DNA of 64,000 nt from Gari tellinella (Eukaryota > Mollusca > Bivalvia > Cardiida > Psammobiidae). The notes under the pieces are model-generated. The model worked only from the letters and a program-made list of their open reading frames with translations, was not told where the DNA came from and ran no database searches. The position numbers and the translations under genes were made by a program. The stretch spans positions 36,809,501 through 36,873,500 of the forward strand of contig OV277859.1 in the NCBI GenBank assembly GCA_922989275.2, given 5' to 3'. Below, piece by piece: positions 11,108 through 22,083 of this stretch; within the stretch, counting starts at the first letter, position 1; each line of letters starts with the position of its first letter.

Positions 11108-11303
11108 TTTAATGGCGATTTACAGTTTGTATACTATGTGCCAAACCTACAAGATTCTAAATTATTTATTTGAAGTACATGAAAATATAGTCATAAAATG
11201 GTATATCCTGAATCATAGCTTTCACAGGAACAATGATTTAAGTGACAGTTTATGCTGGTGCCATTTAAACCTTAGCGTGTTCGAATCAACTAGACTGACG
11301 ATT

Positions 11304-11369
11304 GCAAACAGCTTGGAGCCAGATTTGATGCCGCGTAATGCGGCGTCTGATCTGGTTCCAAACTGGTTG
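11304..11369. repeat. Core 1 hairpin, flanks not assigned
   Basis: GCAAACAGCTTGGAGCCAGA ... TCTGGTTCCAAACTGGTTG with apex GCCGCGTAATGCGGC. Followed by ACAGCAGACGAACAG, so an E/E2 or G relic. Confidence 0.65.
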
Positions 11370-11522
11370 ACACTTATATCATTAGGTTTGTTTTGTCAGA
11401 ATGTCAAATAAGGACATTTGAAATAAAACAGCAGACGAACAGTTAAGCTGACGATATACAGCAGGAAAGGGCAAAGAATGACAGATATTAGGAGTTATGG
11501 ACGCTAACTCTGCTAGCGCATA

Positions 11523-11693
11523 TTAACCCATTCACAGCCATGACGTCATTTGCTACAAACAATAATTGTTGTCTGCTTTTATTTTTCCGTTTTCTTTTAA
11601 TAAATTTTACTATAGTTAAATCATAACGAGTGCCGTTTGAGTCCTGTTCTAATGTATTGTTACGCGGAGTCTGATCAGTATCCAAACTATTGT
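11523..11693. mobile_element. Family E relic
   Basis: TTAACCCATTCACAGCC at 11523, then ATTGTTGTCTGCTTTT, then a decayed core 1 at 11634-11693 (TTGAGTCCTGTTCTA ... GATCAGTATCCAAACT). No right terminus found. Confidence 0.5.
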
Positions 11694-12150
11694 AAATAAC
11701 TATTGTTGTCGAGGTAAATTGTTCAAACTATTAGATTTTGACCTATATTCTATATAGAAGCAGATAGAATCAGATGTGTACTGCGATTTCATCGTAAGTC
11801 ATACTGTATAGAACACCTCATTTTACCAAGCCCGTCTGATGTGGCTCCAAACTGTTTCAAATAAGTATAATGTTTTTCGACATATAGGCGTTTATACTGG
11901 AAAATAATAAAGTCTCTTTAATCTCAGCCCTTTTAAGCATCTATCTCTAAGGATGAAGCAAACGATTTCCAGTGTTTCTTAACATGATAGAAACATGAAA
12001 AGGCATGCTTTGTGAGGAATACGTTAATACGTTAAAAGGCATGTCTGTTGGCCAAAGGGTTAAGATGACTTTGTAAACTGTTTTTGATCAAGATCAGACG
12101 CAACTGTGTGCTATTTTGGTACTCTTACCAATCGTCTTCGGTCGTATATG

Positions 12151-12401
12151 TGCAGTGGAGAAAATGTTATTCTTTCCCAATAAACGCGTTTACGCTAAAA
12201 CTATTATTTTCATTGCAAACAGTTTGGGGCAAGGTCAGACGCCGGGTAACCCGTCGTCTGATCAGGCTCCAAACTGTTTGCCACTTAGTTTAAAAAGAGT
12301 CGTCAAAATTGTCCAAAAGTTGTCATTTTATCAATTTTGATGCACTGCGTTTGCGTTTCGTTTGCGTTTAAACGGGAAAGAATAACGTTTTCTCTACTGT
12401 G
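12151..12401 (+). mobile_element. Family A MITE flanked by TG rather than TA
   Basis: CAGTGGAGAAAATGTTATTC to CTCTACTG, full length. The dinucleotide on each side is TG, not TA. Core 1 hairpin at 12215-12281 (GCAAACAGTTTGGGGCAAGG; apex GCCGGGTAACCCG). Confidence 0.85.
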
Positions 12402-12534
12402 CCATGAATCTGACTTTGAAGCAAACGTACAGAAAGCAATACTAAAACAAACTTTATCATCGGGAAGGGAAGGGGATGTAAAATATGTATTTTATGGCAG
12501 AAAAATATAACCATTTTTTTAGTCAAGTATAGGG

Positions 12535-12986
12535 TTTTCAGGGATTTCTGGTATAAGGTTGTCCGTTGTTTTAGATGTCCAGTATACGATATTCCATTTT
12601 TCAGATAATTCCCATAAAGAGTAACCTTTTTTTCAGAGACTTTCGGTCTAAGTGAGTCCGGATTTCAGAGACTCCCGCCATAAGGTAGTCCAAACATCAG
12701 AGACTTCCGGTATATGGTTGTCCGGATTTCAGAGACTTTCGGTATCAGGTAGTCCGGTTTTCAGAGATTTCCGGTATAATGTCGTCTGATTTTCAAAAAC
12801 TTCGGTTTAAGTTGGTCCTGATTTCAGAGACTCCTGGCATAAGTCCAGATTTCAGAAACTTCCGGTATAAGGTAGTCCAAATTTCAGCGACTTCCGGTAT
12901 AAGGTAGTCCGTATTTCAGAGACTTCCGGTATAAGGTTGTCCGGTTTTCAGATACTTCAGGTAAATAGTATTCCAGTTTTCAGAGA
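12535..12986. repeat. 32-bp tandem array, about 14 diverged units
   Basis: Unit resembles TTTCAGAGACTTCCGGTATA + AGGTAGTCCGGA; spacing between successive TTCAG words at 12883, 12915 and 12947 is exactly 32 bp. Divergence rises toward the left edge. Not a multiple of three; no frame runs through. Confidence 0.85.
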
Positions 12987-13369
12987 ACAAACTGTTTCTG
13001 CTCAACAGGCTGCGTTCAGACTCAACCTTGTTTACAGTTACCAAGTAGCAACATAATCTTGATTTGCAAGATTGCTGGTTCTCTGTAATCTGTCTATATT
13101 TGACAGGTTTTATTTGATTAATCATTGCAATAGAATGGAAGCGTGATCTATGGCGGTGTTGGCTAGGCTGATGTCGGAACCAATTCAGACCAGAGAAATT
13201 AATAGAAAACTGACGAGATCAATACAGCCCCTGGCAGACAATGTAATAAAGCGCAGACGGTGCTGGCTTTTGTAAGTTTGTAACACATAGTCATATTACC
13301 CGTATTACGACTTGTTCATCCAGTCTGTCCCTGTAGTGCATGGTCGATGGTCATTTGTTTCTGATAAAG
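12987..13369. other. Unassigned stretch
   Basis: No repeat end, hairpin or exon recognised. Confidence 0.4.
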
Positions 13370-13660
13370 ACGTTCCAGTTTGAACGAAACGAAACGCAAT
13401 AAAAGAAATACAATAAATTATTTTGCTTTTCTAAATAATTGAAATGAAATATGTTTAAACCAAACGAAAGGCAATTACAATTCAATAAAATCGAGGAAAA
13501 GACAGTTTTTTGAAAATATAGACGATTTATTTTTATTTTCATGGTAAACAGTTCGGAGTCAAATAAGACACCGGTTATCCGGCCTCTGATCTTCTTCCAA
13601 GCTGTCTTCATTTAGAAAATAAAACTTTTAGCGTTGACGCGTTAATTGGAGATATAATAT
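13370..13660 (-). mobile_element. Family A relic
   Basis: Interior words GAACGAAACGAAACGCAATA and TTTTAGCGTTGACGCGTTAA match A. Core 1 at 13543-13608 is decayed (GTAAACAGTTCGGAGTC ... CCAAGCTGTCTTC). Both termini are eroded. A small palindrome AGAACCATGG/CCATGGTTCT follows at 13673-13693. Confidence 0.5.
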
Positions 13661-13786
13661 TGTATTGTGTGCAGAACCATGGGCCATGGTTCTTTACATG
13701 TTCCATCAACGCTCTCCCGTTTGTATCACGATGACACTCAATAAGAAAAATAGTATCGTTGTTTATTTTAAGACATGTTTAATAGC

Positions 13787-14012
13787 TTAACTCTTTCAAC
13801 ACCATGGACCTTCTTAAATATATATTCATCACACCTGCACACAGTGTAGACCTAGATCAGAGGACTCCTATGTGAGTCCTCTGATCTGGGTTTACACTAT
13901 TTGCTAATTTAGACCAGTATTTATTGAATAACCCAGAATTCCAAATAGACTGGTTCATATCCACAAGGGAACGTCATAACTCACAAGAGTTACATCGTGT
14001 TGAAAGAGTTAA
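13787..14012. mobile_element. Family F MITE (TTAA-flanked)
   Basis: Perfect 16-bp inverted ends TTAACTCTTTCAACAC at 13787 and 13997-14012. F-type core 1 hairpin at 13837-13904, inner AGATCAGAGGACTCCTATGT. Confidence 0.87.
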
Positions 14013-14226
14013 TGCAAAGCAAATATAATAATTTAGTTTTGTCATGCCCTAAGCAGCAACCTTCCTTTAGAAAATCATCAAAACGCCATACTACGAAGAG
14101 TGACTGTACTGCAAATCAAACTGATACATGTGCAACTGTAGACTTATGCTCATTCTTTACGACAAATGATATTTAGAGAGTGTATTCCTTCACTAGATGA
14201 CAATTTCCTGTCCTTGGAAAGGCATG

Positions 14227-14576
14227 TACAGCGTTCCCTCTCTACAACGGCCCTCCTTACAACGACTCCCTCCTTACAACTACATTCACCGCTGTTCCCA
14301 CGAAAATTATGTTTTATGCTTGCACTGATGCATTATCATCTAGCTAAAATTGTTGTCTGCTGTGTTTCTTACATAAATGACATTTGGACAGAAAAAACAT
14401 TATGACAAATGACAAACAGCTTGAATCCAGATCAGACGCCGCGTTACGCGGCGTCTGATCTGGATTCGAGCTGTTTGCAAATGTCAACCAAGTTCCCTCC
14501 CTATAACGACTCCCTCCGAACAACGCACATATTTGTTGTCTCCCATTGAGTGTCGTTGTAGAGAGGGAGCGCTGTA
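14227..14576. mobile_element. Family G MITE (TA-flanked)
   Basis: TACAGCGTTCCCTCTCTACA at the left, GTAGAGAGGGAGCGCTGTA at the right: 22/23 bp inverted ends with TA outside. Core 1 hairpin 14413-14477 (CAAACAGCTTGAATCCAGAT, apex GCCGCGTTACGCGGC) with one mismatch. Contains repeated CGACTCCCTCC words. The 79-codon open frame inside is fortuitous. Confidence 0.87.
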
Positions 14577-14818
14577 CATATATTGGCCAGAAGGAATAAC
14601 CGTAACGTCCCTAAATACTGGAAGAAACAAACCTGAGAAAACAGGACCCTCAGGAGCAGTCTTATCAGCGTCTACACTATTTTCCATTATTTTGGACATA
14701 TGAATATGTGATAAAAGCAATTAGTTAAGCTAAGGTTCGTCGATCGAAATGTATAAATAAACTGATTTTCGATTTTGAATGACAACCGCAACAATTTTAT
14801 TAGTAAGAAGCACAAAAC

Positions 14819-14976
14819 CTGAACCCCGTGCTTATGAAGTTTTTGAGACAGGCCTGGGATCATTCGCAAGCCTTGATTGTTCAGATGTTAACAGAATGCT
14901 CAAATCTGACAGATCCAAAGTTTGAGAACAATCTAAGACTCAAACCGGGCGCTTTTTAAGCACGGGGCCTGGTTCA
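14819..14976. mobile_element. Family O palindrome
   Basis: Outer words CCCCGTGCTTATGAAG and CTTTTTAAGCACGGGG pair. Inside, GCTCAAATCTGACAGATCC belongs to the O type also seen at 32523, 36189 and 55676. Confidence 0.6.
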
Positions 14977-15416
14977 AGAATTTGACTTCTATCATCATTC
15001 AAGTTCCTTCACTCAAAACAAATCGATGTTGTTTGAGGTAATGGGGGCATTCGAGGCATAAACATTTTTCAGCTGATTTTGCACAGTGCCAAAACACACA
15101 CCTATAGCTATTTACACTTGCCAATATCAACACTTAACTTCTAAAACAGATCATGCTTCAAATTAACATCACGCTATTAAAATTTACTTTAGATACGTAT
15201 GTCACACTAAAGGACAAAACATCAACGTCAGTGTTTAGAATCTGATCAAACGAGTTCCTATTTACATGTCTTGGACCTACTTTGCACGATAGATGTTTGA
15301 ATTTTCAAATAATTATTAACGTTCAATGCTAAATGTTTCAAATCGACTATTCTATTAATTTAAAAAAAAAAAGAGACTTTTAGGAAATATTTTTCATAAA
15401 AAAAAAAGAAATAAAA
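14977..15416. other. Unassigned AT-rich stretch with A-runs
   Basis: Two A-rich runs at 15362-15373 and 15400-15416. Nothing else supported. Confidence 0.4.
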
Positions 15417-15478
15417 AGTTTAGACCCTGATCAGAGGTATCCCTAAAGAGCCATCCCATCAGGGTTTAAACTGTTTGC
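15417..15478. repeat. F-type core 1 hairpin relic
   Basis: GTTTAGACCCTGATCAGAGG ... CATCAGGGTTTAAACTGTTTG; the inner stem is decayed and ends are not recognisable. Confidence 0.55.
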
Positions 15479-15592
15479 AAAGTATAAACATACACTGGTT
15501 TCCAGCATTGACAAGGTTAAGGAATGCACTTCCGCTCAAAGGAGTCTGGACTGCAATGTCGGATCTATGATGAAGAATATTAGGCACCAGAA

Positions 15593-15815
15593 CCCCGTCT
15601 TACGAAACGTCGTACGACAAAACTGGTCGTAAGTCAAAACTTTAAAATTTATATCATTTCTGATTTCTCCATCTAATCCTGTCTTGTGACATCTATTTTA
15701 CGATTCAAAAGAGATGTCACAAGCCAGGATTATATGGAGAAATAAACAATAATTGAGAATTTTAAATCTGACTAACAACGATATTTGTCGTATGTCGTTT
15801 CGTAAGACAGGCCCC
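15593..15815. mobile_element. Family H palindromic element
   Basis: CCCCGTCTTACGAAACGTCG and TCGTTTCGTAAGACAGGCCCC are inverted ends. Subterminal palindromes TACGACAAAACTGGTCGTA and ACAACGATATTTGTCGTA. Central inverted TGTGACATCT / AGATGTCACA. Confidence 0.78.
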
Positions 15816-15852
15816 AGGATATTACATTAGTAGTCAATTTACCTAGTCTAAA

Positions 15853-16099
15853 TACAGTGGAGAAAACGTTATTCTTTAACAATAAACGTGTTTACGCTAA
15901 AACTATTATTTCCATTGCAAACAGTGTTGATCCAGATCAGACGCCGGGTAACCCGGCGTCTGATCAGGCTCCAAACTGTTTGCCACTCAGGTTAAAACAC
16001 AATAATTAGAAATGTCAAAAAATTGTATTTTTCTACATTTTAGCGATTTGCGTTTACGTTTGCGTTTAAACGGGAAAGAATAACGTTTTCTCCACTGTA
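15853..16099 (+). mobile_element. Family A MITE
   Basis: TACAGTGGAGAAAACGTTAT to ACGTTTTCTCCACTGTA; TA at both edges. Core 1 hairpin 15917-15983, inner GATCAGACGCCGGGTAACCC. Confidence 0.9.
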
Positions 16100-16300
16100 T
16101 GACAAAAAAGGAGACATTTGTTTAAAGCTTATGACGCCATGACGGTGAACCAGATACAAGTTCAGGATTCAAACTGTTTGACGCTCATAAAGAAAATTCG
16201 TCAGTCACAATGCCTTAAATCTCATTTTGAAATGATAATGCAGACAACAAAATTGATGCAGACGACAATATGGTTGTAAAGGGGTTAAATGATCCCTAAT

Positions 16301-16450
16301 ATGATCCGCACCTGGACAGTGCAGCTATTTCGGCAACACCCCTGTAACTTCATTCGCACCTGGATTGTGCAGTTATTTCGGGTACACCCATAGATTGCAC
16401 ACACTGTAACATGATCCGCGCCTGGACAGTGCAGCTATTTCGGTAATACC
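16301..16450. repeat. Short tandem array, three units of 50-60 bp
   Basis: Units start ATGATCCGCACCTGGACAGT (16301), CATTCGCACCTGGATTGTGC (about 16350) and ATGATCCGCGCCTGGACAGT (16411). All continue into GCAGCTATTTCGG. The core 1 and E remnants just upstream (16115-16290) end in GACAATATGG and GGGGTTAA. Confidence 0.75.
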
Positions 16451-16600
16451 TTCAGGAAGTAAAACATGTTGTAATAGGCGATGATGAATGAAGTGAACTA
16501 CGTTTTTAGAATTGTTTAGTCTTTATTCTCTAATCAAAATAGAATTATGGTAACGAAATGTTACAAGTGGCAGCAACATTGAACAGATGTTAAAGCGATT

Positions 16601-16827
16601 TACAGTAGACCTTATTCTTTCCCCTAGTAGACAAACCGGCAATACAATACAATACAATTGAGTAAATGACAATTTTTTAAACTTTCTGTGTTACAAACAA
16701 TTTTGAGTCTGATCAGACGCCGGGTTTCTCGGCGTCTGATCTGGCTCCAAACTGTTTGTAATGGACCCAAAATGTTAAGCATTAAAACAAACATGTATTG
16801 GGCAAGAATAATATAGTCGACACTGTA
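16601..16827 (-). mobile_element. Family A MITE, ends decayed
   Basis: TACAGTAGACCTTATTCTTT at the left, GTCGACACTGTA at the right. Core 1 hairpin 16694-16758 with TCTGATCAGACGCCGGGTTT; polarity of the stem agrees with the reverse A orientation. It includes a CAATACAATACAATACAAT mini-run. Confidence 0.75.
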
Positions 16828-16875
16828 CATTGGAGGTTTCGTTTGACCCTTTTCCACATTGATTGGTTGGTTCAT

Positions 16876-17101
16876 TTAACCCATTTATACCCAACGGATT
16901 ATTCCATGTTTATATATTGGATTAGTCCATTTTTTATCAAAAGGATGCCTGGTCAAAATTTTCATTTTCATTTTTTTTTTTTAAATTTGTATTAGCAAAC
17001 AGTGTAGACTCTGATCATACGCCGCATAATGTGGCGTCTGATCAGAGTCTACACTGTTTGCCTATGTCCCATATATGGGATCGTGGGCACAAATGGGTTA
17101 A
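16876..17101 (+). mobile_element. Family C MITE
   Basis: TTAACCCATTTATACCC to GGGCACAAATGGGTTAA, TTAA at both edges. Core 1 hairpin at 16995-17061 with apex GCCGCATAATGTGGC. Abuts a second, oppositely oriented C copy. Confidence 0.88.
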
Positions 17102-17326
17102 CATTTTTAGCATACGATTCTGTATGTATGTGACATAGGCAAAGAGTATATGCTCTGATAAAAAGCTGCATAATGCGACGTGTCGTCAGAGTCCTCACTG
17201 TTTGCTTATAGGAATTTCAATATAAATCAAAGCGAAAATGAAAATTAAGACCAGATATCATTTAGATAAAAATGGAATAATTCAATATATAAGTATGGAA
17301 GAATCCACTAGACACAAATGGGTTAA
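17098..17326 (-). mobile_element. Family C MITE, inverted neighbour sharing a TTAA
   Basis: Right end CCACTAGACACAAATGGGTTAA with TTAA at 17323. Left end eroded, probably using the TTAA at 17098 that closes the previous copy. Core 1 relic at 17139-17205 (GCAAAGAGTATATGCTCTGA). Confidence 0.68.
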
Positions 17327-17386
17327 GTTTTCTAAAGGTCCATATTTAATTTATATATTGTCAAACTTGTGTTTATGCATGCATCC

Positions 17387-17625
17387 ATGGAACTTTTAAT
17401 GGACAATTCCAATTTTCAATGAAGTCTAGTCAATTCTTTACTTTGAGGTTTGATTTTAACAATAAATTGCAAAATGACAATCAGAGCTTACCCTGATCAG
17501 AGGGCTCATGTGGGAATCCTTTTATCAGGGTGTACATTGTTTGCATTGGACAAGACTTAGTGTACTATTCACAGGTAAACTGTTTGTTAAAGACGAGTAA
17601 ACTCGTCTCTAGGGTTGAATAAGTT
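17387..17625. mobile_element. Family F2 relic
   Basis: CCATGGAACTTTTAATGGAC and CAATGAAGTCTAGTCAATTC match the F2 left half. F-type core 1 at 17477-17544 (TTACCCTGATCAGAGGGCTC). Right end decayed to TAGGGTTGAAT. At 17634 TACAGTCAAACTTGTGTAAA resembles an isolated family T left end. Confidence 0.55.
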
Positions 17626-18045
17626 CACTATATACAGTCAAACTTGTGTAAAGCGACCTCTGAATTATGACACTACTCATTTCCCCATCAAATGCCCTTT
17701 ATGCATGAATGTTAAGTATTTGAGTCGATGTTCATGAAATTTTAATTCCTGTTTAACTACTTGTTTTCCCCCAAAACATATGAACGCCCTTAACCAATTA
17801 AGCCCTAGTGACGCGTAATTTGGTAGTCTTCGACAGTTGAAATTACTCAAATCAAATATTTCATAACGTCCCATCGAAATGACATTGGTCAACCATAACA
17901 TAGGGTCTTGTCTTGTCGGGTATTGAAGTACAATATAAACCCTTTTCAGTAGCATACAAGTAGGACAATATTATGGATCTATTTATGATGCAGGACAAAA
18001 GTAATTCAATGTAGTTGTGCTGATTGCATTAAATACAAATGTACA
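17626..18045. other. Unassigned stretch after a T-like end
   Basis: A 92-codon minus-strand frame (17677-17955) has no recognisable domain or splice context. Judged non-coding. Confidence 0.4.
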
Positions 18046-18115
18046 TCTCAAAAGGTTTGGAGCTTGATCAAACACAGAGTTACTTAGCGTCGGATTAGAC
18101 CCAAAACTGTTGGCA
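18046..18115. repeat. Core 1 hairpin relic
   Basis: AAAGGTTTGGAGCTTGATCA ... GTCGGATTAGACCCAAAACTG; apex CAGAGTTACTTAGCG. Confidence 0.5.
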
Positions 18116-18177
18116 ATTGACTTAAGGTTCTGCAAGTAAAAACTCGCCTGGTGGCATGTATAGCGTTTTACACAATG

Positions 18178-18424
18178 TACAGTGGAGAAGACGTTATTCT
18201 TTCCCAATAAACACGTTTACGCTACAACTGTTATTTCCATTGAAAACAGTTTGGAGCCAGATCAAACGCCGGGTAACCCGGCGTCTGATCAGGCTCCAAA
18301 CTGTTTACCACTCAGATCAACATGAATAGCCAGAATTGTCGAAAAGTTGTCCTTTTCTAAGTTTAGTGCAATGCGTTTGCGTTTAAACGGGAAAGAAAAA
18401 CGTTTTTTACATAATACCACTGTA
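18178..18424 (+). mobile_element. Family A MITE
   Basis: TACAGTGGAGAAGACGTTAT at the left; the right end has a small disruption (CGTTTTTTACATAATACCACTGTA region). Core 1 hairpin 18242-18307 with GCCGGGTAACCCGGC apex. Confidence 0.87.
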
Positions 18425-19619
18425 TAAAAAAATATCGAACAAGTGACAAAAAGTTTCTGCATATGCTACCCATTAGCCCGAAGCATTCTTCCCAAGTCTA
18501 AGCAGCTCTTAACAGATTGGTCTTGCAATATTGCTTTCACAATAACAGATAACATTATGTACAGCGACAAATCAGAAAGTGTCATATTTCCGGTTTTAAA
18601 TCAGTACTGGCTGAAGCAGAATTGACGAAAAGCAACAAAACAAAATCGGAGAATTCCGTTTTACATCCATACTGCTTCTAGCAGTTACATGTATTTTATA
18701 GCATTGACATTTCTTATTTTGAGTGGTAGCATTAGCGAGGTTTTCTGCAATGTGATTTACACGACATTCCCCGGTGATAGGCTGTCAAGAACGTCGGATA
18801 ATTAGAAGTTATTGTGACTGGAACTCTCTATGAGCTCGCTCACCGTATTGAAATTTACCAGAATCTTTAAACGAATTGCATATATAAAATGTAAATTTCA
18901 GCTCTGCGAGAAATCGTTTTGTACTGAAGTATTTTAGTATCAAATACATGTAGTTTCGTTGCATACTAACAGCGGTGATCTTGTTTCAACATTGCCAACA
19001 ATTTGGATCACGATGAGACGCCGAGTAAATTTGCATTTTGTCAGGATCTGAACTTTTTGACATTCTCATCATCTTTTAAGAAAAAATGTTAGATCTTTAT
19101 ATCTAAACAGTTACAGACGAACTAATACTTTGGTTCAATGAGTGAAATACTACGCCTGTTAAGATATCGTTTGCTTCACAGCTATCGTCTGCAATTATTG
19201 TTCTTAATTGTTCTTTTCCAAATCCATTTTACAAAATCTACATTTAAGGACAACACAATTCGGATCCTGAGAGAAGCCGCGATTCCCAAAGTCTAGTAAA
19301 GTTGCGTCTAGCTGGCGAAGATTGACCGTTGTGTACTTGTGTATCAATTTTACATACAATGTAGAACAGTTTCGGACGAACCGGTGTCGCGGGTGCGACC
19401 AATGACGGAGCAAAGTACCAAACGGTAGACGGCAATGTAAGGTTCAATGGTCACATTGGTGAGCTTTTTTATGCAAATTTTATCATGGGTTCACTCTTTG
19501 CTACCATTTTATCATCTGTCTTTGAAAGCAGTTACCTTATCCATTATTTTAAAGTAAAGTAGTAGGCAGTCATTCCAGTAGTCTGATCATGATCCAAACT
19601 GTTTGAAATGTCAACATTA
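18425..19619. other. No gene; one core 1 relic
   Basis: Decayed core 1 at 18992-19061 (CAACAATTTGGATCACGATG then CAGGATCTGAAC). Overlapping minus-strand frames at 19204-19447 share one AT-poor patch but show no motif. Confidence 0.4.
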
Positions 19620-19979
19620 GTCGTCAATGACAGTGCTATGGTTACTCTCAGTACAGTTTCTTTGGTCGCCAATGACAATGCTAACGTTACTCTCGGACCA
19701 GTTTCTTTGGTCGCCAATGACAATGCTAAGGTTACTCTCGGTACAGTTTCTTTGGTCGCCAATGACAATGCTAAGGTTACTCTCGGTACAGTTTCTTTGG
19801 TCGCCAATGACAATGCTAAGGTTACTCTCGGGTCAGTTTCTTTGGTCGCCAATGACAATGCTAAGGTTACTCTCGGTACAGTTTCTTTGGTCGCCAATGA
19901 CAATGCTAAGGTTACTCTCGGTACAGTTTCTTTGGTCGCCAATGACAATGCTATTGTGACTTGGTAAAGTTTCTTGGTA
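19620..19979. repeat. 45-bp tandem array, eight units
   Basis: Units start with GTCGCCAATGACAATGCTAA at 19620, 19665, 19710, 19755, 19800, 19845, 19890 and 19935, so the period is exactly 45 bp. The six central units are nearly identical (changes such as GTACAG to GGTCAG). Since 45 is divisible by three, open frames appear on both strands and in two forward frames. They are a product of the period, not evidence for a protein. Confidence 0.92.
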
Positions 19980-20290
19980 CACTCATTGAACCGATTACTT
20001 TGGTATAAACTGCTGATCAGATGTTAAATTGGAGATCAGAATGACTATAAAAAGGCCAGTGTCTATGCATGTCCTGACAATTTCACAGTAAAATTGTGAT
20101 CTTAACTTGCTCCGTTGAAAAATGACAGAGAAGCAGCTGGAAGCTTGTGAAGTAAGACCTTTATAATATTTTCTAAATGATGTTTTTATGGGGTTAAATG
20201 ATGTTTACACAACCTTAAGGTATCTTCCATCCTTGACAAACTTACAGTTAATAATGTAAACGATAGTAGGAAAAAATGATTTATTACACA

Positions 20291-20500
20291 TACAGTAAAA
20301 CCTCTCTATTACGACCACTAAATTATGTTAATTATTAGGGTGTTTACGGTAGGTGACTGCTTAAAACAAGGTGACAGTGAAACAGAAAGTTCCTGTAGGA
20401 GCTTTCTGTTTAACTGTCACCTTGCTTTAAGCTGTCATCTGTCTATTAAACAATCAATTAGCCTTCGTTTTAGTGGTCGTAATAGCGAGGTTTTACTGTA
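20291..20500. mobile_element. Family B MITE, full length 210 bp
   Basis: TACAGTAAAACCTCTCTATT to GCGAGGTTTTACTGTA with TA at both edges. Core 2 hairpin 20351-20440 (AGGTGACTGCTTAAAACAAG; apex TTCCTGTAGGAGC). Confidence 0.9.
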
Positions 20501-20610
20501 TGTTATAAACATATGGTTTTCAGGATGAATATATATGTTATGACAAGTGACATGCTACTAGTATAATCTCAAAGAGTTTCGTTAATAATCCCATTTATAT
20601 GTGTTCTGCA

Positions 20611-21020
20611 TTAACCCCTTCAATGTCGCCAAGAGGCGTCTGAATAGGATACAAACTGTTTGACGCTCATTTCAATATTACTGAAATCAAAATACCTAAA
20701 ATTTTAATTGAAAAATAAAAGCATTAGACACTTGTTTAACCCTTTCCCTAATAGAAGCGCCTTTTAGCGGATATGATTTATTCATCCGCTGAAGAAAATA
20801 GTGCCAATTGAATCAGTAATGAATATGTATTATAGGGAATATTTTCTATACTATAGCACATGATAGCTTAAAGCAGGCTGAAAGTAAAGCAGAATGCGCC
20901 CTAAGGCGCATTCTGCTTTACTTTCAACCTGCTTTAAGTAGTCACCTATCTTAAGTAATAAAAATAGGCTATCAGGTAAAGGGTTAAAACTGATGACGTT
21001 ATGGCAGTTAAGGGGATTAA
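20611..21020. mobile_element. Family E relic interrupted by D
   Basis: Left end TTAACCCCTTCAATGTCG, right end GGCAGTTAAGGGGATTAA. A core 1 right arm lies at 20633-20665 (ATAGGATACAAACTGTTTG). The D element sits between, with its own TTAA pair, so D inserted later. Confidence 0.6.
20736..20987 (+). mobile_element. Family D MITE nested in E, full length 252 bp
   Basis: TTAACCCTTTCCCTAATAGA to ATCAGGTAAAGGGTTAA. Core 2 hairpin 20866-20938 with apex GAATGCGCCCTAAGGCGCATT, arms GCTTAAAGCAGGCTGAAAGT. Confidence 0.9.
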
Positions 21021-21432
21021 ACACGCAGCTGACTTTTAGTTTAAACGAAACTCAATGCTCTTTACGTATGTATATTGAACTGTACATTTATATTGATGGG
21101 TAAAATATGCTTATGCTATTTTATGCCGAATCAAGATCTGTATCTGTATCTTTGAGAGAGTACCATGTTCCTTTAATGATTGTATGGCGGAATATATATT
21201 CAACTGTACAGTATAATTGGATGATTTAGCCTTGAGCATATCTGAACTACACTTACAATGTAACCTTGACTTATCAAAAGATCTGACTTGACTTATAGCC
21301 AAGAATGCTTGTATATAATTTATCTCGACACAGTCATTGCATTCCTGCTCATGTCAGTAGATCAGTATAGTGGTCTAGGTAATGGAGAGGACATAGCTGC
21401 GCAGTTAGAAAGGAGGAACTAGTTTACAGGGG
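21021..21432. other. Unassigned stretch
   Basis: No repeat boundary or coding signal recognised. Confidence 0.4.
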
Positions 21433-21640
21433 TTAACCTTTGTCATGCTAAGCGCGACTTGCCTAACATTTGCAAACAGTTTGGATCCAGATCAGACGCC
21501 GCGTAACGCGACGTCTGATCTGGATCCAAACTGTTTGTCACCTAAATTCAATTTTACTTCGGTAAAAAAAAAGCATAAAAACTAAATTCTTTTCGCAGAC
21601 GATATATTTGAAGCAGAAAATTCAGCATGATAAGGTTTAA
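21433..21640 (+). mobile_element. Family E2 MITE
   Basis: TTAACCTTTGTCATGCTAA to TCAGCATGATAAGGTTTAA, TTAA at both edges. Core 1 hairpin 21473-21537: arms CAAACAGTTTGGATCCAGAT, apex GCCGCGTAACGCGAC, a single mismatch in 65 nt. Right interior GCAGACGATATATTTGAAGC is shared with other E2 copies. Confidence 0.87.
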
Positions 21641-21681
21641 TCAATTCCTAAGACCAGTGTAAATAATAAGGACTGCCTGAA

Positions 21682-21750
21682 GTATAGGGCGAACATAAAG
21701 CAGAACGTTCCTGTATGACCTATCTGCTTTACTTTCACTCTGCTCTGATT
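21682..21750. repeat. Core 2 hairpin relic
   Basis: GAACATAAAGCAGAACGTTC ... ATCTGCTTTACTTTCACTC; no recognisable termini. Confidence 0.5.
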
Positions 21751-22083
21751 CCGTTTATGTCTTTAACAACACCCCTAGTTGAAATCGTTATAATGGCACT
21801 TATGTACAGGATTATGCAAAATACACCGTAAATCTTCACTGTTGAGGTTAATGTTAAGTGGTCTGGTTGGTACGCTAAGGCGAGGAACATTTTTCTTTCC
21901 CGTTTAAACGAAACTAAACCGAAATGAAAAGCAACAAACTATAGAAAATGACCCCTGTTTTTTAATTATAGGTGATTTTTTTAAAAATCTTAGTGGCAAA
22001 CGGTTTGAAACTTACTCGGCGTCTGATTTGGATCCACATTGTTTACAAAGGACTTAAAGTTTTCGTCATACACGCGTTTACTG

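Noticed and set aside
12084..12340. Recurring peptide-like 'NSLxPDQTPGNPASDQAPNCLPL' frames in many places
   Set aside because: The same peptide appears wherever core 1 of family A is read in one frame. It reflects the conserved hairpin, not a protein family.
14413..14477. Core hairpins as rho-independent terminators
   Set aside because: Stems are followed by no T-run and the sequence does not look bacterial.
19544..19967. Repeat protein encoded by the 45-bp array
   Set aside because: Three frames on two strands are equally open because the period is divisible by three.
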